The notes below the pieces were generated by a model. That model was not told the DNA's origin. It saw only the letters and a program-made list of their open reading frames with translations, and did not search any database. A DNA stretch of 64,000 nucleotides, taken from contig NC_090982.1 of assembly GCF_040807025.1 (NCBI RefSeq), positions 86,677,463 through 86,741,462 of the forward strand, written 5' to 3'. This document shows, piece after piece, positions 22,050 through 31,960 of the stretch. How positions within the stretch are numbered: the stretch's first letter is position 1; the number at the start of each line of letters is the position of its first letter. The position numbers and the translations under genes were made by a program. This DNA is from Struthio camelus (Eukaryota > Chordata > Aves > Struthioniformes > Struthionidae).

Positions 22050-25000
22050 GTAAGTCCCTGGGGCGCAGGAACGCTAATGCTCCGCGTTTGGGATTGCACG
22101 GCCCCAAGCTGCTCCTTAGAAGCACATGAATGTGCAGTTGGGTGTATGTAACCCATCCTAGAAAAATGTCTTTGAGGATGCCAATGCATTTGTTGCCCAC
22201 CAGCTTTGCCTCCTCCTTGGGCAGTCCATGATGTGCAGCTCCAGCATGGGGGAGGTCTGCTGCGAGTGGTACTAGCGCCAGGAGATGCTAAAACCTGCGA
22301 GATGACGTCTGATGGACGCCAGTTCTGCTCCTGTTGCTGTTCCTGAAAGGTGGAGGACTTTGGGAGTCATGTTCTCTTGCTGGATTTATGGGTCTGGGCA
22401 GTGGTGGGCTCTTGTGGCTGGTCCTCAGTGTCCTCAGAATCTTCCTCTGAAAGGCTCTGAGGGTCCCCAGACTGCTATCGCTGTGCCTTGGTCTTCTCTA
22501 AGTGTCTCCAACTGGCAGAGGTGCTTGGTGCCACCGGGTGTACCTGGTACATAGTTGGGTGGAAGGTGGCACCTTCTGGGTGAAACATGACCAGAAGGAG
22601 AAGAACCAAATCTGAATTTTTATAGATTATGATTTCTGCTTTCTCCCTAACTCTGCTGGGAACCTGGGCTCTAAAGCTAGTTCTTCTGGAGCTGGGACCT
22701 TTCGAGAGACGTAGCGGAGAGGCTGTGAGCCCAAGAGATGAGAATTCAGGCTTTGCACAATGCTCTCCAACCCCCGAAGTAAGTCTTTTATTTTTATTTT
22801 TTTGGTGACATCTGTCTGCTTGTTAGATAAAATTTTGCGAGAAACCTGCCAGGCTCCTGGCAGAATTTCAATAAACTCAGTATGGTCCCATGTTGTGCTT
22901 TAACTGCGGATACATTAGCAAGCGCAAAATAAATGTTTTCAAACCTTCCTGCTCGGCTCGAAGCTGGTGAGTCATGGCGGCAGCCTCGAGACGTGGGGGG
23001 AGCTCGGCGCGTGGCGCCCGCCGTCCCCCTCTCCGGGGGCAGAGTTTCAACTGGAAAAACTCCCTGTGCTCCCCTTCGGCCCCTGCTTTGACTAACGATA
23101 TGCCACTTTCCCAATAAATTGGAAAAAGGTGAAGAAGAAAAATAAGTCTTTGACCTTTACCATTTATAATCAAGCATGTGTATTTTTTTGCAGGATGAAG
23201 TGTTTGACATTTAAGAGGAATTTTTGTTGCCATCTCCGGGCATCAGAAGGGACTGAAGATGGTGACAGTCCTCCATTACAGGGATCATAAATCAAATTGC
23301 AGCAGAACACTCACAAGGGGGGTCCTGGAGATTATGTGACCTAAAAGCAGGATTTTATGTCAGCTGATTCCCTTGTGAGAAAGGTCTATTATAGTGGGGG
23401 AGCAGGTATCTGCTAGCCTGCTAAGAATAATAATTTCTGCCCATAAGCTGCAGATGGGGAAAGTCAGTCATACGATGTTGATGAACCTCTTTTAAAGCAG
23501 ATAAGTGTACTTCTACTTAGTTAGCATAATTAACACAGCTTTGCATAGTGCGGAGCTAGTAATTCCTTTCTGAACAGATTATAAGTCTTAAATAATTCTC
23601 CTGTAAGATTAATTCTTTCTTCCTCCTAGTATTTGGACACCTCTCCGAAACATGTTTGCTGAACTCAGCTGGGTGTCATTAGCTTCCCTGCGTGATTACT
23701 ACGGTTGCGTTGTGATCTATAAACGTCTCTTTGGAAAGGCTTCGGCATTTCTGAGTACGAAACATCCATCTTCCCCGTGCAATTACGTTTGCAAGATAGG
23801 AGGGAGGCTTCATCCTCAAAAAACCAACCTACTGCCAATTATCGATGAGGAAAGGCTTTAAGCTTTAGGCTTTGAGTTTAGTTTTACCATGCCATTTGTT
23901 CTCTTAGAAATGAAAACAGTCTCTTCACCCTTCCCAAATTACAGTCGTAAAAAGAGGTGCAGAAGAAGAGAACGTAGAAGACTGTAGATGCGATGTCGGC
24001 GTCGGGGGTCTTCCGCTTCTTTGAAACTGCTTTTAATTCTGTTGCAGACCGAGCTGTATATAGGGACAGTTGAACCTATAAAGCTCAGTATTTTGGATCA
24101 AGAAACACCTCCCTGAACGTTTCAGGCCTGTTTTTTTTTTTTTTTTTTGGCTCTCGCTCTGCCTACCAAAGTTAATACCGCAGTGTTACCTGCTTTGGCT
24201 TCTTCTAGGTATGAGAGACAAGAGAACAAAGCCCTGTTTCCATGATGAACCGAATCAAAACTCTGGGTCTGGGCTTTTCCAAAAGGGAGGCTTCGAAATC
24301 TGAGTCTGAACGCCAGCCGGGCAGGGCTTTGATCTGCCCCATTCTGCGGGAAGCTTTGTGCCGTGACGGCACTTTAAAACCTGTCTCTGAGTGTTTATTT
24401 AGGCCATTACTACGAGCACGGCTGTCAGAAGAAGGGTGCGCAAATTCTTACTAGCTGCATTTTTTTTTTTTTTTAATTTTGTATTTAGGAAGCTTAGCCT
24501 GCAAAGCAGTCAGCTCAAGAGAAAAATTCACTGATGCACGCGTGGTGCAGGAGTGGGATGTGCTTCCGGTGGGGCTGCCTCGGCGACGGGGCCGTGTCCG
24601 AGCAGAGGGCTGCGCTCTCTTGTTAATGCTTCGTCCGCCGGCAGGCTCCTGCCTCCCGTTCGCGTGAGATGACTCCCTGCGCAAGTTGCCCGTGGCACCT
24701 GCTTTGCTCTCTCTGCCCTCTGGCTCCTCCTGGACCCATGATGACCCGTCTGCGTGAAAAGATAACATCAAGCCCCTTGCGCGGGTGTGCTGTTACTGGA
24801 TGGCTGCTCTCCCCGGGAGCAAGCTTTTTTGTTTGCACTGCTGTTGCTCTGCTGTGCTGGTCAACCCCAGACGCATCGTTTGGGTGGCTCCATGCTTCCT
24901 CTGATCCTGGCTTGTGGTCAACAAGTGGCCGCCCTGGTGCGAAATCCCCTTGCTTAGCTAAGGCCAAGGGTGCATACATAACTATTGAAGAGCTGTAAGT

Positions 25001-25699
25001 CCATTTGGTGCAGCAAAATGCTGCTCCGGTGGAGGGCGCGGGGCTGCAAGGGGGCTTCAGCTGCGTCGGATGAAAGGGAAGAAGAATTACAGACTCTGGA
25101 TACCTCCTTCAGCCCAGCGGTCTTTGGCAATGGAGGACCGAATCGATTCCTGGGGGCCGCGACCTGTGCTTGTACGGAGGCAGCCTCCGTGCCGGGAGCG
25201 CTTCCCATCTTCAGGTCCTGGGAGCACAAGAGCCTTCTGCAGACGCAGCTGCAGCTTTGCGAATGTGTCTCTCCGTACTGTTGGAAGAAGAGTAGTTCAG
25301 AGTTTGGCTCAAATTTGGAGCATTTTCAAGGACGGTTTTTTGTTGGTTTTTTGGTGTGCTTTCTGCTCTTGTTGTCATTAGTGGATTTAGGAGCCCAGAA
25401 GAAATCCTTCATCTGGCAGAAGTGCAGCAGCTGGCGCTTCCAAGTGCTATGCCCTGCTCTGTGAACGTGTCCCCTGGAGAGCGCCAGCATTAACTAGTCG
25501 GGACACCAAACGCGGAGAGGTAGGGGAGTGTTTTCATGTTCAGGCTACCGAGCTGCTACCGACCGGAGCTGGCGATGTGGAGCTAAAGGTGCAAAATCTG
25601 ACTGCGAGCCCTCTGGCTCACCCAGAAATCTGTAATTTTATTGCTGCCCTACCGGACCATCATCCCAACTCATTGAAACCAAAAAAAGGCAGTTTGGGA
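22050..25699. other. intergenic with T homopolymers
   Basis: T runs lie at 24,131-24,148 (18) and 24,460-24,474 (15). The stretch 23,330-23,620 is AT-rich with 'gcataattaacacagctttg' and looks like a candidate conserved non-coding element. A sequence 'ggtgagtcatggc' at about 22,968-22,980 resembles an AP-1/Maf-type site. No gene is recognised. Confidence 0.4.
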
Positions 25700-27019
25700 G
25701 GGGGATGGACGCTAAAGGACATCAAGGGGGTGCTGTGAGATCTTCAGCAAACGGGGCCGGGAGGGTCTCCCTGGGGACAAACTCCTTCCCGCGCCCCTGC
25801 CTATCCAGCTGCTTTGTATTTGGGGAAATCGGAGGCAGGGCTGTGCGATGCCTCCGCGATGCCTCCGCGGACGAGGCCTTGGTCTAGGGGGCCGATCGCT
25901 ACGGGCTGTAGCTGCCGTGTCAGCGTGAAAGGCGGTGGGGGGGACGGTATTTTTAAGGCGAGCTCGGGCGGCGCGGCTGTGAAACCCGGCAGCTTCTTCG
26001 CCCCGTTAGGAGCGGTGGTTTGTGGCTTCGCTCTTCTCCTTGTGGCTCAGAGCCTCCCCTGCCGCGATGGGGGCACCTCGGGAGGTGAAGAAACCCGGCG
26101 TCCCCGCGCGGACCCTGCGCAGCCACCCGGGAGCTACACGTGCTCCCGCAGATCTTCTCGTAAATCCAGTGCCGTCTACACACTTTTTACCGTTTCCCAC
26201 TGTAGCAGAGTTTTCCACGCTGCGGAAACCGTCTGGTCACCTTCATCCTCACCTGCCGGCTGCGGTGACGGCCGTGCCACCCGTCCCAGGGTCCTCAAGG
26301 TGTCCCCGGCCTCCTCCACGTCCGCTGCCCTGTTGTGATCTGCCGGACGCGTTGCCGTAATCGCTCCGTTAAAACGGACGATGGCAGAAAGCTGACTTGG
26401 GACAGCCGATCTCCGGGACAACACAACGTCTCCCGAGAAGTTTAAGTAAAAGTTATGTGCAAGAGCAGTTATATGAGCTGTGTTTCCTTAGGTTCCTAGG
26501 GTTTGTGTTGACAGGCTGGCGCTGGGAAAATTGCACGTGTGTCATGGAGAGGAGACCTTCCAGGAGCCTTTGGCGTCGTGGCCCCACCACGAGCGCCTGC
26601 TTCGTGGCGCCCCCGTTATTTCCGTGTGCCGGCCAGGCCAGCGCCTCAGCTGGGAAAGGCTGGGGCGAGCGAGCGCCCGGCTTTGGCGAAACCCTCGCAA
26701 TGGCAGCCCGCGCACCCCGGGGACGCACGTCCGCGGGGCACCTGCTCTCGCTGCAGGGGCAGAGACTTGCGTTCGCCCCGTGGACTGGTCCCCGGCTCCC
26801 TTAAAGCTCTGCGTGCCTCCGTTTTGCTTTCCCGCCTGTAAAAGCGCGACGCCGGTTTCGCGCTGGTGTCACCCGCTGCCCCTGTTTGCAGGCTGCTGAC
26901 GGGAGCGGCGGTGCAGGGCTGCTCGCCCGTGCCCGGACGGCGGCAGCGGCAGCAGGTCGTCACGCAGGCGGTACCTCGGGACAGAGCGGTAGCGACGCGA
27001 AACCCCCTGACGTCGCGCC
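25700..27019. promoter_or_regulatory. large CpG-island-like segment, left part
   Basis: CpG-dense, GC-rich DNA runs almost without break from about 25,700 to the start of the minisatellite. Overlapping long open frames on both strands reflect composition, not coding, since no frame shows a domain and all frames are equally open. Together with 27,487-28,040 this is the largest island in the window and the best candidate for a strong promoter or a polycomb-type regulatory island, but no first exon can be fixed. Confidence 0.6.
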
Positions 27020-27486
27020 TCCCTCCTCGGCCTGACCCCGTCACACCTCCTTTCCTCGGCGTGATGACATCGCACCTCCTGCCTCGGCGTGATGACATCG
27101 CACCTCCTGCCTCGGCGTGATGACATTGCACCTCCTGCCTCAGTGCAATGACATCGCACCTCCTTGATGTAATGGCATCGCACCTCCTTCTCGGTGGAAT
27201 GACATCACACCTCCTGCCTCAGTGCAATGACATCTCACCTCCTTGATGTAATGACATTGCACCTCCTTCTCGGTGGAATGACATCGCACCTCCTGCCTCG
27301 GCGTGATGACGTCACACCTCCTTGGTGTTATGACATCACACCTCCTTCTCGGTGGAATGACATCACACCTCCTTCCTTAGTGTAACGACATCGCACCTCC
27401 TTCCTTGGTGTAATGACATCATACCTCCTCAGTGTGATGACATCACACCTCCTTCCTCAGTGTGATGATGTCACACCTCCTTCCTC
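27020..27486 (+). repeat. 26-28 bp minisatellite with 79 bp higher-order repeat
   Basis: About 17 tandem units follow the pattern 'cctcggtgtgatgacatc' plus 'acacctcctt', with variation in the first half of each unit. The three-unit block 27,138-27,216 is repeated as 27,217-27,295 and 27,296-27,374, each exactly 79 bases, so a higher-order repeat has formed. The unit core includes TGACATCA (five exact copies), one perfect palindromic TGACGTCA at 27,307-27,314 (the cAMP-response-element consensus), and seven exact TCACACCT words (a T-box half-site). The array lies inside a CpG island. Many units carry TG or CA where the likely ancestor had CG. It is not a CRISPR array: there are no unique spacers and the repeats vary. 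Confidence 0.95.
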
Positions 27487-28040
27487 GGGCTGCCCCTAAG
27501 CCGCGGCGCGGACTTTTCACGCCAGCCCCAAAGCCGGAGCCCCGCAGGCAGCAGCCCGTGCCTCGGTTTCCCCCCGTGGGCCCTGCCGCCCCACGGGAGG
27601 CAGCGCAGCGGAGCCCTAAAAGCCGCCCGCGCGCACCGAGAGCCCGTCCCGCACCGCCCGGCGATGGCCGAGGCGCCGGGCGACGTTTTCCCGGGCGGGC
27701 GCTCCGGCGCTCCGGCAGGCGCTTATTATTAAAAACATTAATTTTACGGTCGTGGGCAAAGAGAAGGGGACGGGGACGACAGCAGGGCGAGGCGCCTGGC
27801 CCGGGACCGCGGCGCGGGGCTGGGAAGCGGGGAAGAGCGCCCGCGGGCAGCGCACCCGCCTCTCATTTGCAGCCCGCTGCGGGTCCCTTCTCCCTTGCGA
27901 CCCGCCGGCGTGTTTCTGCAGCCGGCGCTGCGAGGGCAAGCGCTCCCGGGGCTCGGCCAGGAGCAACGGGAGCGTTAGAGGACGTTTCTGTACGCAGATT
28001 GACGCACCCCCGTCGCCCCACGCTTCCTAGTCGTTCATTA
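27487..28040. promoter_or_regulatory. large CpG-island-like segment, right part
   Basis: Very CpG-dense sequence follows the minisatellite, with GC-box-like and CCGCGG-type strings. An AT-rich notch at about 27,721-27,745 interrupts it. No TATA-box-led first exon is evident. A 228-codon open frame at 27,462-28,148 is Arg/Pro/Ala-rich, starts in the minisatellite, and is best read as a product of GC-rich composition. Confidence 0.6.
27664..27732 (+). other. short open frame in the CpG island
   Basis: An ATG with G at -3 and G at +4 opens a 22-codon frame (MAEAPGDVFPGGRSG and on to AYY) that ends at the TAA 27,730-27,732. The context would be good for translation if a transcript from the island included it, for instance as an upstream open frame. 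There is no other support. Confidence 0.12.
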
Positions 28041-29439
28041 CATCCATTGCCTTGTGAAACCGTAATCACGTCTGAAAACACTTCCGACATCGATGTTCGG
28101 GCTTCGGTTGTGCGATTTGCCCAAAGCAGCTGTTCCCCAAAGCAGTGATTGTTATAGCAGCGCTCTGTGTTGAGGTAGCGCAGCGCCTTAGAGACGTTGG
28201 GAAGCGTTTTGCCAGGCGGCGAGCATGCACGACTCCCTCTCGCGGCCCGAGCAGCCGAGGGATGAGCGGTTTGAGGGCCCGGATCGTTTCGGCTGCCTTC
28301 GCTTTTGGAGCCGAGGTTTGGACGCTGCAGCGTTTCTGCAGCGAAGTGGCTCAAAAGCCCCTCGAAGCGACGATGACTATTGACTAGTTCCAGTACTCCT
28401 GAGTATTTTGACGAGAGTCACGTCGTGCAGCTGAAAAAGCATTCGGAGTCGATCCAGATTTCCAGCTGGGTCCTGACCCGCGGCCGGCTGCAGGTACGGC
28501 ACGGGCTGGGAGTTATCCTTGCCAAAACCGTAGTTAAGGTTTGGAAAGAGTATTGCACATGACAACCGTAGCGATTAGCCTTCTTTGAAGAAGAAAGACC
28601 AACGGTGTCACAGGTAAGGCGCTCTCCAGCAGTGCGGCAACGCCGTCTCCAGGGAAGGGTCTCCAAGCCCTTCTGCAATCCCGCAGAATAACCTCGCCGC
28701 GCCGTAGAAATTTAATCGCTTCCTCTGCTAAAGCTACACCTACACGCTGAAGCGCTTCTCATCAAGTGTGCCAAGGATACGCGTGATAATGAAGTAGTCT
28801 TCCATAAAATTTCTTTTTTGCAGGGGATATACTTTCAGTGAGCTCGTCTTTACGATGCTGCTAAAACTTGCATGCCAAGAAAGCAAGAGGGTGTTGTCTG
28901 AGGGTTATTTCCTTAGGGCCCGACAGCTTGGTCCTGTTACAGCGCAAGGGCACCCAACAGTTCCCAGCATGAGGATGCACTGGGAAGTAGATGATAAGGT
29001 ATAAAAAAGAGGATAAGGGTTTTCCAACGTTTGAAAAATCAGGCAGCAGCCAGTCAACCCCTTTGTGGCCATCACCCATCTGACAAAACCCCTGTGCGAG
29101 AAACGCTTCCTTAAATTCCCTGAAGTGCCTCTTTGTGTCTGTTTGATGGCTACGAGCAGGTTTAGCTACTGCCAGGGTCTCAGCCTGCATCCGCTCGTGG
29201 CACTGCCCGGGCTGCCACCTTCACAAATCACCTGCCAGCCTTCGGTGAGCACGAGATGTCCTGAAAGACCACGGTGTTAAAACAAAACGTTCAGAGCAAC
29301 CCTCGAGAGGTGGAAACGTTCGGCTTCCTTCAGGCGGACGTGAGGTTTTTGCATGAAGTTGCGTGCCAGCAGCCGGAGTTTTAAGAAAAATTTCCTGCAA
29401 TTACGAAACCTCCAGTTGGGAGCTGGAGGTGCTGATCTG
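28041..29439. other. intergenic, isolated splice-like signals
   Basis: Donor-like sites CAG/GTACGG (about 28,493) and CAG/GTAAGG (about 28,612) occur. The first follows a frame open from 28,377, reading SESIQISSWVLTRGRLQ at its end, but its left boundary lacks a pyrimidine tract. No gene can be assigned. Confidence 0.3.
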
Positions 29440-29790
29440 CTCTGCCTGGTGGGGCTTCCTGCCTGTCCCACGGCTGGGCGCGCTGGAGAAGTCAACCAGC
29501 AGCACTTCCGCATCGAGTCCCCCCTGCCGACGTCCTCCTCCTCCTCCGCCTCCCGCGCCTCTCGCTGCTGGGCGGACGCTGAACGCCGTGGTTGCTTTCT
29601 CCGCCGCGCGTTTCCCTTCCCCTTTCGGTTCTGCTCTCCGAGGCCCCGTCCTGCTTTGGGACACCTCCGTCTTCTCCCTTGGGAACCGGACGCAGCTCTG
29701 GTTTCCAAACGGTCTCCGCCGTGCCTCGCGATGGACCTCCCTCTAGGTGTCCCGCGAAGCAAGTCGTTTGCCGGCGAACTCTTCGTTAAC
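29440..29790. promoter_or_regulatory. CpG-rich patch with TCC repeat
   Basis: This is a CpG-dense patch with a short imperfect TCC tract at about 29,531-29,552. Open frames on both strands (201 codons plus, 161 minus) pass through it; with no domain and both strands open, they are ascribed to composition. Confidence 0.45.
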
Positions 29791-30619
29791 CGAGTGTTAT
29801 TAGGCAGCTGGCTACACCTCCGCTTTATCAGGTCATTTAGGCTTTTGTTCAGGGCAGCAGGGTTGACGGGACGCTCGGCAGAATCGCAGAACTTTGCATT
29901 TTGCCCTCAGACAGAAAATGAAAGCAAAATCAAAAATAGGTGTGACTGTCAAAATTAAAAAAAAAAAGCCATCTCTCATGTTATTTTTAAACTACCTCTT
30001 ACCAGTTTCTTCTTCTCTCTACATTCGTTTCTCTCGTTCCTGGAAAGGAACTTGCAGAACATCAAACTTCAGGCAGAGAGAAAGTACTGCTGGTGGGGGG
30101 AAGGTGTGAGGGCAAAGCGAGAAGAGCCAGGGGCTGCTGAACTGCCCTCGCAGCGGCTGAACCGGCCCCGGAAGAGGGACCTTGCCCTGGCGTCGCTGCC
30201 ACGGGTTGCAGCAGCGCCGCGGTGTGCACCAAAGCAGCAGCCTCCGAGGTGGGTGGGCAGGGAGCTGGCGGGGAGCAGGTATTTTAGGATCGGTCAGGAG
30301 AAGCTAATGGCTGTCTCTTCAAACCCCACTTTGCCTACAGCAAAATGGTCAGGGTACTTCAGGAACGAAGTACGAACAGCCTTGGTGCCCTTGCTCCCTG
30401 GGCTTCCCTGCTTCTCCTCTGGTCTCGGTGGTGGTCCGCAGCCGGTGGGCTGCTTTGGAGCTCCTCATCCCCCTGCCAGCGCGAGGCTGGAGGAGAAGAC
30501 ATTCAAGCAGGAAGGCTGTGTTAAATGCTGGCTGCTCACCTTGTTGGAAAGGTACCGGTATTAATACCAGTATTAAAAAAGTCTTTCTCTAATGACTCAC
30601 CCCATGAGGCCGAGCTGGA

Positions 30620-31070
30620 GCAGAGGAAGCGATTCGGGTTGAGCGCTGCCACGGACGTGGCGTTGGAGGCGCGCTCGCGTCCGCGGTCAGCAGCGGAGGT
30701 GCTCAGGCACCGCGTGTCCTATTCCCATCCTGCTCGGACTGGCTCCGAGACGTGCATGTCGACCCATCTCATCTATTTCTCCCCTGAAAAGGAAAATGTG
30801 ACGTGTCCAGCTGAAAGGCCAGGCCTACCTTGATAACCCCCTCTGCATTTCTGCAGGGCGTTTACTCCACGTGCAAAGCAGACCGCGCGGTCGCGGGCTG
30901 GGACGAACGCTCCTTCCTCGGCGTTTCGCCGGATCGCCTGTGGCGGGCAGACTCTGCGGGAGTTGCATCTCGGGCTCCCCCACGTGGGACGGGATTTTCC
31001 CTTTAGGACGAACGCCGCCGACGTTTTCCGCAGAAGGGCAGCAGAATAATCCCTGAGACGCGGCGCAGGC
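30620..31070. promoter_or_regulatory. CpG-rich patch
   Basis: CpG density is raised from about 30,620 to 30,740 and again from 30,870 to 31,070, where the GC-rich part of the window ends and an AT-rich domain begins. It may be a small island. No exon is recognised. Confidence 0.4.
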
Positions 31071-31139
31071 TGTAGATACAACGCATGTCAGAAAAGCTCG
31101 CCTGGTAATCTGAGAATTACTTGTAATATCTGTCTGTTG

Positions 31140-31960
31140 ATGGAGAAAATCTGTGACGCATTCGGCCCCTTGGAGCCTGAGTCAGATAACACTAACATTT
31201 ATCTGCAAATTTGATGAGCGGCAGGGAGACATCTCTTTAATTTATTTAATTCATAAAGCACTTCCTGCTTAATACGAATGGAAATTCAATCTCCAGCTCC
31301 AGAGCAGGCATCTTCTGCAGTGGATTTGCCCTCAAACCACCTTTTGGAATTTTTTTTTTTTCCAATTTCAGTTTCGTAACTCCGGTGGCTCTTAGTGCTC
31401 TGGAGATTTATGGTGAAGTGTGCCTGATTAGCTCATTTGTGTTCCTCCTCTGCAGGGGAAATAAAATATTCTCTTTCAGTCTGCAAAGATTTACACTTTA
31501 AAAGTAAAAAGTATAGGCACTGAAAGAAATTTCAGGGTGCCATTATTTTATTAGATGCATTTTCTAGTGCAATAACATAGCAGGATAGAGCAAATAATTT
31601 ACAGCGAACAGCTGAGTCAATTAGTTTTACATCTTTTTTTCCTCTCAGTGTTTTATCAGCTCATTATAATTATTTTCATTTCCTGAAATTTTAAGTATCA
31701 AATAATTCCAGCGAATAAACTTCACTGCACAGCTATTTTATATATAGCTATTTGATAATATAGGCACTAAAGATACCTTAATTAACTATAGTAGACCTCT
31801 GTCTTGTACAATATCATATTGTGTTTCCGAATGGACTCACTTTGGGTTTAGAATCAGGTCTCCACAGGAAGCAATTGGGGATCATAATCCAAAAAAGTAA
31901 TTCCCAGTGACTTCTCTAATAATTGTTGCCCGAAATTTCCCGTCAAAACAGTAAATATTA
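31140..31960. promoter_or_regulatory. possible conserved non-coding elements
   Basis: Directly after the last CpG-rich patch the sequence becomes AT-rich and word-diverse, with 'gagtcagataacactaac', 'atctgcaaatttgatg', 'gctgagtcaattagttttac' (an AP-1/Maf half-site joined to a CAATTAG homeodomain word) and a short inverted repeat agcta/tagct around 31,731-31,752. There are no simple repeats apart from a T run and no interspersed repeats. Such segments are typical of conserved enhancers, but conservation itself cannot be seen from one sequence. Confidence 0.3.

Noticed and set aside
27020-27486. Possible CRISPR array
   Set aside because: Units are tandem without unique spacers, vary in sequence, and lie in a bird genome; it is a minisatellite.
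27462-28148. 228-codon Arg/Pro/Ala-rich frame in the CpG island
   Set aside because: It starts inside the minisatellite and both strands are open, as expected when stop codons are rare because of high GC. No domain is seen.
29353-29958. 201-codon frame with a poly-Ser stretch
   Set aside because: The Ser run comes from a TCC simple repeat in a CpG-rich patch, and the opposite strand is also open for 161 codons.
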